Notes: generated by a model from the letters alone, not told the origin. A stretch of DNA of 64,000 nt from Enterococcaceae bacterium OF42-14pH9A (GCA_027692465.1 JAQEYU010000001.1:310001-374000), one strand, 5' to 3'. Counted from the first letter of the stretch, positions 41,575 to 50,976 are shown. Numbers and translations are program-made.

Positions 41575-43279
41575 AAAAGGATATTTAATCAATCAATTGA
41601 TGCAGATCTACAGCCTACTGTTGGCAGGAATCATCCTGCTGACGGTGGCTGCTTTGTGCGTTTACACCAATTTTTCCAATAAGACTCAGTTGAACACCCA
41701 GACGACAGCAATCGAAAGTCAGATCCGGAGTTTCACTGTCAATAAAAACGATGCGATGCTGAATCTCTATACGGATCTTGCAGGAAACAATTCTAAAGTA
41801 GAGAATATGCGGAATTATCTCAGCATGCCCCTTTCAGATTATCTTCAATACACGATTGATTCCTATGCGATGTATCGGACGGATGTCAATTTTGTCTCGA
41901 CGCTGTCTACCATGTTCGGTACCTATCCTGATCTGGAGACACTCTATATTCAGATGACCGATGTTGACGAGGTGTTGCGGGCTGATCGCTCCCATCCGGC
42001 CGGTCGCAAGATTCAACGGGTTTTGGCTGAGGATAGCGGTTTGGTTTTAAAGCGCAGTCTGCAGGATTATTATTCCGGTAAATCAATTGGGATGATCTGG
42101 GCTGTTTTTTCGGAAGCGGGAGTTTTGGGGGATCTGGCGCAGGATGCCGATCAATTGGGGATGTCAACTTTGGTGTTTGATATTAATGATGATGCGATCT
42201 ATGAAAGCACCGGTAATCTCAGCAAAAAGCAGGTCCAGGCATTGGAAAAAGCGGTGAAGGATCAAAAACCACTACCGGGATTTGCCGAAAAGGATTTTTT
42301 TGTTTCCCAGCAGACTACGATCAGTCAAAACAGGATCCTGCTTTTGACCAGCAAGAGTCGTTTCTGGCAGCGAAATCTGATGACCTTCAGTGTGATTATC
42401 GTAATCGGTGTTTTATTGGCGGCGATCCTGCTGATCACCTTACAACGAACCTTCAAGCGTTATTCCCGGCAGGTAGCTAAAATCGTCACTGTTACAGAAA
42501 ATGTTTCCCAAGGGAATCTCAAAGACCGAATTGACACCAATCAAGTACAAGACGAGTTGTATGAGTTGGCAGGAGCAATCAATTTTATGATCGAGAGTAT
42601 GGATCGTTATGTAGAGGACATCTATACGCTGGAAGTCAAACAGCGGGATGCCAATATGCGAGCACTGCAGTCTCAGATCAACCCCCATTTTCTTTACAAC
42701 ACTTTGGAATATATCCGCATGTACGCACTCAGCCGGCAACAAGAGGAGCTGGCAGATGTTGTCTATGCCTTTTCGGCGCTTTTGCGCAACAACACCACCC
42801 AAGAAAAGACCACCAGTATCGAAAAGGAGCTGTCCTTTTGCGAAAAATATGTTTATCTGTACCAGATGCGCTACCCGGACCAGATTGCTTATCATTTCGA
42901 GTTGGCGGCAGGTACCCAGAAAATCGAGATTCCGAAATTTATTATTCAGCCGCTGATTGAGAACTACTTTGTCCACGGAATCGACTATACTCGTTATGAC
43001 AATGCCATCAGTGTGAAGACGCAGGTTGATGAGGATTCGTTGGTGATTCTGGTAAGAGACAACGGCAAAGGCATGACACCGCAGCGTTTGACTGAAGTAC
43101 GACAAAAATTATCGGCGCCGGAAGTCGAGATGACCACCTCCATCGGTCTGAGAAATGTTCATGAACGGTTGAAGAGCTTTTTCGGAGACGCCTATCAAAT
43201 GCAGATTGATTCAACGGTTGGGGAAGGGACTGTCATTACGATTACAGTGAAAAATGAGGGAGAGTTGATGCATGTATAA
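41546..43279 (+). CDS. Sensor histidine kinase, YesM type
   Basis: Membrane kinase of 577 residues: helix 1 (about residues 18-40), an extracellular sensor of about 240 residues, helix 2 (about 282-304), a HAMP linker (RTFKRYSRQVAKIVTVTENV), then a His_kinase domain with the phospho-acceptor in NPHFLYNTLEYIRMYA and an ATPase domain with IQPLIENYFVHG and VRDNGKGM. ATG 41546 lies inside yesL; the frame opens earlier at 41498. The stop overlaps the response regulator by eight bases. It likely senses an extracellular sugar and drives the importer genes through YesN. Confidence 0.92.
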   Translation: MIQKLKKTFKKGYLINQLMQIYSLLLAGIILLTVAALCVYTNFSNKTQLNTQTTAIESQIRSFTVNKNDAMLNLYTDLAGNNSKVENMRNYLSMPLSDYLQYTIDSYAMYRTDVNFVSTLSTMFGTYPDLETLYIQMTDVDEVLRADRSHPAGRKIQRVLAEDSGLVLKRSLQDYYSGKSIGMIWAVFSEAGVLGDLAQDADQLGMSTLVFDINDDAIYESTGNLSKKQVQALEKAVKDQKPLPGFAEKDFFVSQQTTISQNRILLLTSKSRFWQRNLMTFSVIIVIGVLLAAILLITLQRTFKRYSRQVAKIVTVTENVSQGNLKDRIDTNQVQDELYELAGAINFMIESMDRYVEDIYTLEVKQRDANMRALQSQINPHFLYNTLEYIRMYALSRQQEELADVVYAFSALLRNNTTQEKTTSIEKELSFCEKYVYLYQMRYPDQIAYHFELAAGTQKIEIPKFIIQPLIENYFVHGIDYTRYDNAISVKTQVDEDSLVILVRDNGKGMTPQRLTEVRQKLSAPEVEMTTSIGLRNVHERLKSFFGDAYQMQIDSTVGEGTVITITVKNEGELMHV

Positions 43280-44768
43280 GGTAATGCTGGTAGACGATGA
43301 ATACATGATCTTGGAAGGGTTGAAACAGATCCTTCCCTGGCATGAGCTGGGATTTGAAATCGTGAAAACTGCGCGAAATGCCAAAGAAGCCCTGGCGTAT
43401 TTTGAAGCCCATGAGATCGATTTGTTGATCACTGACATCAATATGCCGGAAATCAGCGGCATTCAACTGATCGAAACTGCCCAAAACGAAGGCCGTCACT
43501 TTTTAAGCCTGATCTTGTCGGGGTATCAGGAGTTCGAATATGTGAAGCGGGGGATCGATCTGGGAGTCAAAAATTACCTGTTGAAGCCGGTCGATAAAGA
43601 GGAATTACTGCGAAGTGTAAAACAGATAAAAACGCTTTTGGATGAAGAAAAACAATTTGACCGTCAGCAACAGCTGTTTTTGGAGAACAATCTGGTTCGC
43701 TGGATCAACGATGAAATGAATGACAGCGAATTTGTCGAGATGCTGCAGCACTTTCATCTGGAGCCGCAGTCACCTTTCACCGCCGTTTTATTAGAAGGCG
43801 ACAATGCCTGTCTGCAAGAGGCCGCTGATTATCTGCGGGCACAAGGCCAGAAGTTGCTGATTGAAGGCTGGATTCATCAGTCGGGGCAGCTGTTGTGGCT
43901 GTATATGGGACAGCGGCAGTCGTTGTATGTTCTTTTGCATCATTTGGAGCGTCTGGCTGTCGATCGGCTGCATTTCATCGTGGGGGAAACGGTGGCGGAA
44001 TGGGAAAACATCTACGAAAGTTATGAGCGGGTGCGCCAGATCCGGCGTCTGCAGGAATTTTATCCCGAATTGCTGCCGGAGATGTTGAGCAGTTCGGATT
44101 TCGTTCAGGAGCCGGACTATGACATGTCTTTTCTGTCTTTTAATAAGGCACTGATGATCGGTGATGAGAAGACTGTGCGGGGAGAGCTGGATCAGATCTT
44201 CCGAGAGCTTGCTGTCAGGCACTATTCGCCGGAATATGTCCGTTATGTTGCTTTTTTGCTGTTTGCGGATATTTCACGACAGTTTCCGACAGCAACTCAG
44301 GGAATCTACGACGAGACGGTTTCCGGAATTCGCAAAAGTCATACCATTGATGCTATCAAAACAATGTTGACAGAAGTTTTGGACAATGTGCGGGACACCG
44401 ACCGCCCAGCAGTTTATTCCGATGCGGTCAGTCAGGTCATTGGCATGGTGGATGAAGACTACAAAGAAGAGCTGAACTTAAAAACAATCGCCGAAGCGCT
44501 GCACTTGAATGTCGTCTACTTGGGGCAGCTGTTCAAAAAAGAAACCAACCGCAGCTTCTCACAATACCTGAATCAGATACGAATTAAAAAAGCCCAACAG
44601 CTGTTGTTGCATTCCTCTAAAACCATCAGTGAAATTGCCGAGGATATCGGCTACAACAATACCAATTATTTTTCTAAAATGTTCAAAAAGCTTAACGGGA
44701 TCACTCCGAAAGAATTTCGTGATCAATATGACTCCGGTTACGAAGCCTTGGAAGGAAAAACCAGATAG
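43272..44768 (+). CDS. Response regulator, YesN type (REC plus AraC DNA-binding domain)
   Basis: Regulator of 498 residues. The REC domain (1-120) has acidic residues in VMLVDDEYMILEG, the phospho-acceptor Asp in LLITDINMPEISG and the lysine in YLLKPVDKEEL. A long middle region follows, then two AraC helix-turn-helix units at about 395-490 (IAEALHLNVVYLGQLFKKE and ISEIAEDIGYNNTNYFSKMFKK). Translationally coupled to YesM. The tandem repeats at 37205-37238 are candidate binding sites. It is followed by a terminator at 44985. Confidence 0.93.
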   Translation: MYKVMLVDDEYMILEGLKQILPWHELGFEIVKTARNAKEALAYFEAHEIDLLITDINMPEISGIQLIETAQNEGRHFLSLILSGYQEFEYVKRGIDLGVKNYLLKPVDKEELLRSVKQIKTLLDEEKQFDRQQQLFLENNLVRWINDEMNDSEFVEMLQHFHLEPQSPFTAVLLEGDNACLQEAADYLRAQGQKLLIEGWIHQSGQLLWLYMGQRQSLYVLLHHLERLAVDRLHFIVGETVAEWENIYESYERVRQIRRLQEFYPELLPEMLSSSDFVQEPDYDMSFLSFNKALMIGDEKTVRGELDQIFRELAVRHYSPEYVRYVAFLLFADISRQFPTATQGIYDETVSGIRKSHTIDAIKTMLTEVLDNVRDTDRPAVYSDAVSQVIGMVDEDYKEELNLKTIAEALHLNVVYLGQLFKKETNRSFSQYLNQIRIKKAQQLLLHSSKTISEIAEDIGYNNTNYFSKMFKKLNGITPKEFRDQYDSGYEALEGKTR

Positions 44769-44799
44769 GAGTATTCATCGTCAGTCACTAAAAATACAT

Positions 44800-44984
44800 G
44801 ACTGTTCGGAGCGGATTTATTGGTTTCTTATCTTGGAAGTGAGTTACCTGATATTCCGAGCTGCTTGTTGTAATGGAAATTGACCGTGTATTTCCGGGTA
44901 GATAGCTTTTGAATCGCTGGTGGGTCCCGGATTTTTGAAAGTTGGACCGAGGTGGACCTGCCCATTATTTGCTGCTCAAAAAGG
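44800..44984. other. Gap after yesN with a weak repeat remnant
   Basis: The stretch between yesN and its terminator has no gene. At about 44920-44938, CTGGTGGGTCCCGGATTTTTGA-like sequence (CCCGGATTTTTGA) resembles the interior of repeat copy H, so this may be a decayed copy. Confidence 0.3.
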
Positions 44985-45022
44985 CCCTGCACGACTGAAT
45001 TGTCAGCCGTGCAGGGTTCTTT
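44985..45022 (+). terminator. Terminator after the importer/yesMN cluster
   Basis: CCCTGCACG pairs with CGTGCAGGG, extended by CTGA/TCAG past one mismatch, with a four-base loop, then TTCTTTT. Confidence 0.87.
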
Positions 45023-45043
45023 TATTGGGCATATTTGAATAGA

Positions 45044-45120
45044 GTGTGTCTGAAAACTCCGGTGGCAGATATTTTGGACTTTTCACAGGGAGCTGTTGAA
45101 AAAGCTGGCAGAAGAACTAT
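45044..45120 (+). repeat. Intergenic structured repeat, copy F left part (interrupted)
   Basis: GTGTGTCTGAAAAC at 45044-45057 starts a normal copy (GGTGGCAGATATTTTGGACTTT-like box, described by its ends GGTGGCAG and TTGGACTTTTCAC), which breaks off near 45120, where the CTAGTGTAGTGT repeat begins. A facing family end, ATTTTCAGACACGC, lies at 45735-45748, on the far side of the acetyltransferase gene. Confidence 0.7.
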
Positions 45121-45132
45121 CTAGTGTAGTGT
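45121..45132 (+). repeat. Left 12-bp inverted repeat of the acetyltransferase segment
   Basis: CTAGTGTAGTGT, exactly inverted as ACACTACACTAG at 45913-45924. The pair brackets an 804-bp AT-rich segment with one gene. Confidence 0.6.
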
Positions 45133-45248
45133 CTGCTTGAAGAGGTTAACTTATACATTATCCAATTTCATAGCTTGGATACAACTTTTTGAGCTTGATA
45201 TGTTGTGCATGTCCTTCTGTAAATTGCCAGCTGAAAATTGAAGTTTGT

Positions 45249-45704
45249 TTAGTCAAGTTCCTTAACCAATAAACGTTCTTTTCCCCCTCCATAATTTTCA
45301 ATCTCCCGAAGAAAACGGTATCCATATTTTTCATATAGTCCAATATACTCTGTTGGAATATAAGTTCTCTCAAACCCAATCGCTACAGCATAGCCATTCG
45401 CAAAGCCAATTAGCTTTTCACTAACTCGTTTTCCACGGTATTCTTCCAAAACATACACACTGGATATCCATGGAAAAATCTCAGGCAGAGGATAATAATC
45501 TGTTTTCATAATCGTACAAATTCCTACAATTTTTCCACGAATAGTTGCCATAAACATGGTTTCCCAATCGGTAAAGACCCAGTGTTCAATCATTGACGCA
45601 AGGTGATCCCTAACTTCGACCCATGAGCAGCCTCTCACAAAATCAAGAAGCTCTTCCGCTCGCTCAAAATTCTTGTCCACTTTATCAACACGTATAGACT
45701 CCAC
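45249..45704 (-). CDS. GNAT family N-acetyltransferase in an AT-rich segment
   Basis: Acetyltransferase of 151 residues with a GNAT fold: the beta4-alpha3 acetyl-CoA loop reads SSVYVLEEYRGKRVSEKLI (R-G-K-R-V-S in place of the usual Q/RxxGxG/A), and the C-terminal YEKYGYRFLREI is a common GNAT ending. The start chosen is GTG 45704, six bases after GGAGG. The frame is open to 45746, but those 14 codons run through a repeat end. The segment is clearly poorer in GC than its neighbours, and both a repeat-family end pair and a 12-bp inverted pair bracket it, which suggests transfer. Substrate unknown. Confidence 0.85.
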   Translation of the reverse strand: MESIRVDKVDKNFERAEELLDFVRGCSWVEVRDHLASMIEHWVFTDWETMFMATIRGKIVGICTIMKTDYYPLPEIFPWISSVYVLEEYRGKRVSEKLIGFANGYAVAIGFERTYIPTEYIGLYEKYGYRFLREIENYGGGKERLLVKELD

Positions 45705-45734
45705 GTTATACCTCCGCGTACATATACTCAGCAA

Positions 45735-45748
45735 ATTTTCAGACACGC
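45735..45748 (-). repeat. Intergenic repeat, copy F right end
   Basis: ATTTTCAGACACGC, 13 of 14 identical to the consensus end, facing the left part at 45044. It lies upstream of the acetyltransferase ribosome site. Confidence 0.6.
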
Positions 45749-45912
45749 CCTAATTTCGTATCACTATTATCAATACGTAAACTGAAATTACTTTTTCATA
45801 CAAACAGCCACCTTTCCCGTCTGTTCGTTTACCATATTCAGCTGTGTATTGGTAATAGATCCTATTCTATGGTCTATGGCGATTTTGTCAAAAAGTTTCA
45901 AATGTCAGTATC

Positions 45913-45924
45913 ACACTACACTAG
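45913..45924 (-). repeat. Right 12-bp inverted repeat of the acetyltransferase segment
   Basis: ACACTACACTAG, the exact inverse of 45121-45132. Confidence 0.6.
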
Positions 45925-45977
45925 GCGCGTCTTATTCCTTAGTACCGGCCTGTCTCTTTTTGGGGACAAAGTTGTGA

Positions 45978-47369
45978 TCAGGCAGCCGGGAGCTCTTCTT
46001 TTTCGAAATCCGTGGGAGCACTGGTGACTACGGCCTTGCTTTTCCAGATTCCCGAATGCCAGCGATAGATCATCAGGATGCTGCGCAGGGCTTCATCGAT
46101 AGCGTAGGCAATCCAGACGCCGATCAGGCCCAGATGAGCCGGAATGGCCATTGCATAAGAGAAAGGCAGGCTGACCACCCAAAGAACCAGCAGACTGCAG
46201 AGAAGTGGGAATTTTACATCGCCGGAAGCATTCAGAGAACCCACCAGGATGATATTGACAGCCCGCACGGTTTCCAAAACGATCTCGACCAGAAAGACTC
46301 CTCGTGCGATTTCAATGACTTCTTGATTGCTGGTAAAGATGCCCATGATCGGTTCGATGAACAGGAAAGTCAACAGACAGATGGTGACAGAAGCAGCCAC
46401 ACCGATGACCATCGTCCGCATCCCTCGTTTATATGCTTTGTCAAACTCACCGGCACCCACATGACGACCAATCATAATCTGGTTGCCCTGGCCCAGTGCA
46501 TTGGCCACGAGATAAACGAATTGCGTGATGGCAGTGATATAAGACTTGGCTATCAGGACACTGGAGCCAAGAGAAGCTACAATCATCGTTACCACGACTT
46601 GGGCCCCCTGGTAGGAAAGGGATTCACCGGAAGAGGGCATGCCATAGGTCAGAATCTTTTTCAGGTAATTTTTGGAAAGATGCCGCAGGCGAACCGAAAG
46701 CACGGAAAAGCCGACGTATCTTTTCAGCAACCGGACTGCGATCAAAAGACCGATACTGTTACCGAAAACACTGGAGACAGCCAGTCCGGTCACGCCGAAA
46801 TTCGGCAAGCCGAAGGGGCTATACAGAGCGAAATAGTTCCCAATGACTGCCAGGATACTGGCAGTCATTGGGACCAGCAGCGCCGGCTGAGTAAATCCAT
46901 GGCTGCGCATGACAGCGATAATGACCGCCGTCAAAGAAGAGATGAACAAACTACCGCCGTAAATCTGCAGATAGCTGCGTCCGATAACGATCAGCTCCTG
47001 TTCCAGATTCATGAAATGCAGCAACGGATCGGCAAAGAAAACAAAAGCCAGGCTGATCAATGCGCCGATACTCAAAGAACCAATCAATGCGGTGTTGATT
47101 ACTGTGGGGATTTCCGCGCGTTTTTTTGCGCCGATCAGCTGGGCGATAATGATCTGAGTGCCGACTGTGACAAAGCCGTAGATGAACACTGTCAAATTCA
47201 GGAGTTGATTGGCTGCCCCGACAGCTGCGACAGCCGGCTCGGAGTAGTGGCCAATCATCCACACGTTGATATTACCAATTACCACCCGCAAGAACAATTC
47301 AATGAAAATAGGCCAGCTCAAAAATAACAGTTCCCGATCAGAAAGTGTCAGGATTTTTTTCTTGGACAA
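45978..47369 (-). CDS. MATE family efflux transporter
   Basis: Multidrug/organic cation exporter of the MATE (NorM/DinF-like) superfamily with about 12 membrane helices; the N-terminal LSWPIFIELFLRVVIGNINVWMIGHYS and the middle YGMPSSGESLSYQGAQ are typical. Two starts are possible. TTG 47369 (LSKKKILTLSDREL) follows AGAAGG at a long spacing of 11 bases. GTG 47423 would add 18 residues, but that stretch includes a TATTATAG sequence resembling a -10 box. I prefer TTG with moderate certainty. Divergent from trxB. Confidence 0.87.
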   Translation of the reverse strand: MSKKKILTLSDRELLFLSWPIFIELFLRVVIGNINVWMIGHYSEPAVAAVGAANQLLNLTVFIYGFVTVGTQIIIAQLIGAKKRAEIPTVINTALIGSLSIGALISLAFVFFADPLLHFMNLEQELIVIGRSYLQIYGGSLFISSLTAVIIAVMRSHGFTQPALLVPMTASILAVIGNYFALYSPFGLPNFGVTGLAVSSVFGNSIGLLIAVRLLKRYVGFSVLSVRLRHLSKNYLKKILTYGMPSSGESLSYQGAQVVVTMIVASLGSSVLIAKSYITAITQFVYLVANALGQGNQIMIGRHVGAGEFDKAYKRGMRTMVIGVAASVTICLLTFLFIEPIMGIFTSNQEVIEIARGVFLVEIVLETVRAVNIILVGSLNASGDVKFPLLCSLLVLWVVSLPFSYAMAIPAHLGLIGVWIAYAIDEALRSILMIYRWHSGIWKSKAVVTSAPTDFEKEELPAA

Positions 47370-47587
47370 TTGTATGTACGCCTTCTTTCTACTATAATAA
47401 GTGACGTTGAACGCTTTGTTCACGCTTCAATGATTTTTACAAATCGTGAGAAAAAAAGCAATCTGTTTTTGAAAATGTTACCGAAAAGTAACACAAGCAA
47501 AGTATTCGACAGGAAAAGATTTATCAACTAGGATTGACTTACAATTAATAAGAAAAGCGGCAGCCGCCGCAAGCAGGGGGAAGCAAA

Positions 47588-48520
47588 ATGTATGATGTAA
47601 TCGTGATCGGGGCCGGGCCGGCAGGAATGACCGCTGCGCTTTATGCCTCCAGATCGAATTTGTCTGTCTTGTTGATCGAACGGGGAGCTCCCGGGGGTCA
47701 GATGAACAACACGGCGGAGATCGAAAACTATCCGGGCTTTGATTCCATAATGGGGCCTGAACTGGCTATGAAGATGTATGAAGGAGTCAGCCGTTTTGGT
47801 GCTAAAAACGAATACGGGATTGTTCAAAACGTCGTGGATCATGGGGAATATAAAGAAGTCCTGACTGAAGAAAAAACGTATCAAGGCAAAACAGTGATCT
47901 TGGCTACCGGCTGTGTTCACCGTAAATTGGGTGTGCCTGGTGAAGAAACCTTCGCCGGTCGAGGAGTCAGCTACTGTGCTGTGTGTGACGGGGCATTTTT
48001 CCGCAATAAGAAGCTGTTGGTAGTCGGCGGCGGCGATTCCGCAGTCGAAGAGGCCATTTACCTGACTCAATTTGCTTCTGAAGTGGTGATCGTTCATCGG
48101 CGGGATGCGCTGCGGGCACAAAAAGTCATCCAGGATCGAGCATTTGCCAATGATAAAATCAGCTTTATCTGGGATTCAGCAGTCGAAGAGATCCAGGGCA
48201 ATGAGATGGTCGTCACCGGTGCCAAGGTGAAAAATCTCAAGACCGGTGAAACCCATGTAGAAGACTGCAACGGCATCTTCATTTATGTCGGGTTGGAACC
48301 ATTGTCTGAACCGGTGAAAGAATTGGGTGTCACCAATGAAGCCGGCTGGATCGTGACGGATGATCAGATGCGGACTGCTGTACCGGGTGTCTTTGCAATC
48401 GGCGACGGTCGGGAAAAGACCTTGCGTCAAATCACCACAGCAGTAGGGGAAGGTGGGATCGCCGGCCAACAGGTCTTCCAGTATCTTGAAGAAAATAAAG
48501 TCGTCCCTCAAGGGGAATAA
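47588..48520 (+). CDS. trxB: Thioredoxin reductase (NADPH)
   Basis: Flavoenzyme of 310 residues that keeps thioredoxin reduced. FAD-binding VIVIGAGPAGMTAALYASR at the N-terminus, redox-active CAVCDG in the middle, NADPH-binding VVGGGDSAVEEA, and the C-terminal FAD block GVFAIGDGREKTLRQITTAVGEG. GGGGGAAGC precedes ATG. It is followed by a terminator and then pgm, an order conserved in Lactobacillales. Confidence 0.96.
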   Translation: MYDVIVIGAGPAGMTAALYASRSNLSVLLIERGAPGGQMNNTAEIENYPGFDSIMGPELAMKMYEGVSRFGAKNEYGIVQNVVDHGEYKEVLTEEKTYQGKTVILATGCVHRKLGVPGEETFAGRGVSYCAVCDGAFFRNKKLLVVGGGDSAVEEAIYLTQFASEVVIVHRRDALRAQKVIQDRAFANDKISFIWDSAVEEIQGNEMVVTGAKVKNLKTGETHVEDCNGIFIYVGLEPLSEPVKELGVTNEAGWIVTDDQMRTAVPGVFAIGDGREKTLRQITTAVGEGGIAGQQVFQYLEENKVVPQGE

Positions 48521-48559
48521 GAAAATCTCAAAGTCGACTGTTTTCGATCCTTATACTGT

Positions 48560-48665
48560 GATCTTGCGGTACAAATGGCGTTTATGAACTACTGCACTCT
48601 CGGCGTGGGGGTGAAAACTCGGATCGTTCACCGGAGTTTCTGAACCGGAGCCAGTGGGCTGGAGC
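48560..48665. repeat. Weak remnant of the intergenic repeat, copy M
   Basis: CTTGCGGTACAAATGGCG followed by GTGAAAACTCGGATC and CCGGAGTTTCTGAACC resembles the interior and right end of the family in minus orientation, but no clean end motif is present. Confidence 0.3.
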
Positions 48666-48678
48666 AAAAATCTTGAAA

Positions 48679-48726
48679 AAGCAGGCGGCAGATTCCGAAA
48701 AATTACGGAGGCCGCCTGCTTTTTTC
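48679..48726 (+). terminator. Terminator between trxB and pgm
   Basis: AAGCAGGCGGC pairs with GCCGCCTGCTT around a 21-base loop, followed by a T tract. Confidence 0.83.
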
Positions 48727-48806
48727 CTGCTTGTTTGTTGGCGGTCTCAAAAGGGAGTGTTATACTTGAATAGGACCACAAACAAATGTGAAAGAGGTGT
48801 TATTTC

Positions 48807-50534
48807 ATGTCTTGGGAACAAGTCTATGAACAATGGAAAAACAATACCGATTTAGAAGGAAATCTGAAAAAACAACTGGCCGATCTTGAAGAGGATCCGG
48901 AAAAACTGGAAGATGCCTTCTATGCACCCCTTGAATTCGGAACAGCGGGAATGCGGGGAATCTTGGGACCAGGGATCAATCGCATGAATATCTATACGGT
49001 CCGCCAAGCAACAGAAGGGCTGGCCCGCTTTATGGATGAACAAGATGATGAAACCCGTCGACGCGGCGTGGCCATCGCTTATGATTCGCGGCATATGTCG
49101 CCGGAATTTGCCATGGAGGCAGCCAAAACGCTGGCTAAACACGACATTCCTTCTTATGTCTTTGAAAGCCTGCGTCCAACACCGGAGCTTTCATTTGCAG
49201 TTCGTTATTTAAAAACTTTTACCGGGATCATGATTACCGCTTCTCATAATCCGGCAGCCTACAACGGCTACAAAATCTACGGCCAAGACGGGGGCCAAAT
49301 GCCGCCGGTGGATGCCGATGCTTTGACGACTTATGTCCGGGCGATCGATAACCCGATGGAAATCGAAGTGCTGTCTGACGAAGAAGTCGAGCATAGCGGT
49401 TTGATCAATATCATTGGTGAAGAAGTGGACCTCCCGTATTTGGAAAATGTGAAGACCGTTACCATTAACCAAGCACTGATCAATGAAATGGGTAAAGATT
49501 TGAAATTGGTTTATACTCCGCTGCATGGGACCGGGAAAATGTTGGGTGAAAAAGCGCTGAAACAGGCCGGTTTTGAAAAATTCATGCTGGTACCGGAGCA
49601 GGCTGTTGCCGATCCTGACTTCAGCACAGTCAAGTCACCGAATCCGGAAGAACATTCCGCATTTGAATATGCAATTCGCCTGGGTGAACAAGAAGATGCG
49701 GATCTGTTAATTGCAACCGATCCGGATGCCGACCGTTTGGGGGCGGCTGTCCGTCTGCCTGATGGAAGCTATCAAGTACTTTCCGGCAATCAGATTGGGG
49801 CGCTTTTGGTACAATACATTTTGGAAGCTCACAAAACAGCCGGGACATTGCCGGAAAATGCCGCAGTCTTGAAGTCTATCGTTTCCAGTGAGCTGCCCAC
49901 TGCCATCGCCAAAGCATATGGTGCGACGATGTTCAACGTTTTGACCGGTTTTAAATTTATCGCTGAAAAAATCCAGCAGTTTGAAGAAGACCACAGCCAT
50001 ACCTTTATGTTCGGTTTTGAAGAAAGCTACGGGTATCTCGTGAAACCTTTTGTGCGTGACAAAGATGCAATCCAAGCGCTGGTGATGCTGGCAGAAGTAG
50101 CTGCCTATTACAAGAAGCAAGGCAAAAACCTGTATGATGCTTTGCAGGATATCTTTGCCGAATACGGCTATTACAGCGAGAAAACTATCAGTGTGACATT
50201 GAGCGGTTTGGAAGGTCCGGCCAAGATCAAAGCCATCATGGATAAATTCCGTAGCGAAGCCCCTTCAACTTTAGGCGGTGTAACTATCGTCCAAACAGAA
50301 GACTTCAAACAACTGACTCGGGTTGGGCTGGACGGACAGTTGGAAAAATTGACAACGCCGCCTTCAGATGTTCTGAAGTACGTAATGGAAGATGAAAGCT
50401 GGATTGCGGTACGTCCTTCCGGTACTGAACCGAAAATCAAGTTTTATATCGGGGTCAAAGGAGCAGACCAGAAAGCGGCGGACGCCCGCATCGCCGAGCT
50501 TGAAAAGGCAATCAATGAAGTGACCGGCGCCTGA
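48807..50534 (+). CDS. pgm: Phosphoglucomutase/phosphomannomutase (alpha-D-phosphohexomutase)
   Basis: Interconverts glucose 6-phosphate and glucose 1-phosphate, the GalU substrate. The 575-residue chain has the four-domain layout: active-site serine in ITASHNPAAYNGYKIYG, metal loop ATDPDADRLG, sugar loop GFEESYGYL, and the C-terminal phosphate loop RPSGTEPKIKFY. It matches the long PgcA-type enzymes of Firmicutes. AAAGAGGTG precedes ATG. Links beta-glucoside catabolism to UDP-glucose synthesis. Confidence 0.95.
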   Translation: MSWEQVYEQWKNNTDLEGNLKKQLADLEEDPEKLEDAFYAPLEFGTAGMRGILGPGINRMNIYTVRQATEGLARFMDEQDDETRRRGVAIAYDSRHMSPEFAMEAAKTLAKHDIPSYVFESLRPTPELSFAVRYLKTFTGIMITASHNPAAYNGYKIYGQDGGQMPPVDADALTTYVRAIDNPMEIEVLSDEEVEHSGLINIIGEEVDLPYLENVKTVTINQALINEMGKDLKLVYTPLHGTGKMLGEKALKQAGFEKFMLVPEQAVADPDFSTVKSPNPEEHSAFEYAIRLGEQEDADLLIATDPDADRLGAAVRLPDGSYQVLSGNQIGALLVQYILEAHKTAGTLPENAAVLKSIVSSELPTAIAKAYGATMFNVLTGFKFIAEKIQQFEEDHSHTFMFGFEESYGYLVKPFVRDKDAIQALVMLAEVAAYYKKQGKNLYDALQDIFAEYGYYSEKTISVTLSGLEGPAKIKAIMDKFRSEAPSTLGGVTIVQTEDFKQLTRVGLDGQLEKLTTPPSDVLKYVMEDESWIAVRPSGTEPKIKFYIGVKGADQKAADARIAELEKAINEVTGA

Positions 50535-50675
50535 AGGACCAAGCTTGTCCTCTGTCTGCAGGTTTTTGGTCAGGAACCTCTGATGAAAAGACTTGCAGAT
50601 GGGCATTACGCCGTGAGATCGAAGCTGGATTCCCAAGTTTTTCAGAAAAAATTCTCAGCAGGAAGGAGCTTACAG

Positions 50676-50966
50676 ATGTCGCAAACACCAACGGAAATCG
50701 AAAAAGTCAGCCAGCTGTTCAAAGTGCTGGGGGACCCGACCCGCTTGAAGATCCTTCTGTCTTTGAAAGAAGGGGAACGCAATGTGACCGCTATCGCCCA
50801 GGCCGTAGCGATGGAGCAGTCGGCAGTTTCCCACCAACTGAAACTGCTGCGGGAAAATCGGGTGGTCAAGTCTCGCCGCGAAGGCAAAACGATCTTGTAC
50901 AGTCTGGATGATGATCATGTGATCGATATTTTGCAGGAGACTTTCGAACACATCCAGCATCGCTGA
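50676..50966 (+). CDS. ArsR/SmtB family metalloregulator, CzrA-like
   Basis: Winged-helix repressor of 96 residues. The DNA-recognition helix region is QAVAMEQSAVSHQLKLLRENRVV. The C-terminal helix has D-D-H then, after ten residues, H-I-Q-H: exactly the D-x-H-x10-H-x2-H pattern of the alpha5 zinc site in SmtB/CzrA. No cysteine thiolate (alpha3) site is seen, so zinc or cobalt is the likely signal. ATG 50676 follows GGAAGGAG; the frame opens at 50583 but without support. No metal exporter lies beside it: pgm is upstream, a terminator and hom-thrCB are downstream. Confidence 0.9.
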   Translation: MSQTPTEIEKVSQLFKVLGDPTRLKILLSLKEGERNVTAIAQAVAMEQSAVSHQLKLLRENRVVKSRREGKTILYSLDDDHVIDILQETFEHIQHR

Positions 50967-50976
50967 ACATGAATGT

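Noticed and set aside
41498..41580. Frameshift or fusion between the YesL and YesM genes
   Set aside because: The 29-base overlap with a new ATG and GGAG-like site is normal translational coupling; both proteins are complete.
45158..45379. Separate small minus-strand gene beside the acetyltransferase
   Set aside because: It overlaps the acetyltransferase 3' end in another frame, with no ribosome site or known domain.
45121..45924. Insertion sequence around the acetyltransferase gene
   Set aside because: Inverted repeats are present but no transposase frame and no evident target duplication, so it is reported as a cassette and not as an IS.
46056..47327. 423-codon plus-strand frame opposite the MATE gene
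   Set aside because: Very rich in His, Gln and Asp, as expected from the antisense of a membrane protein; the MATE frame is clearly real.
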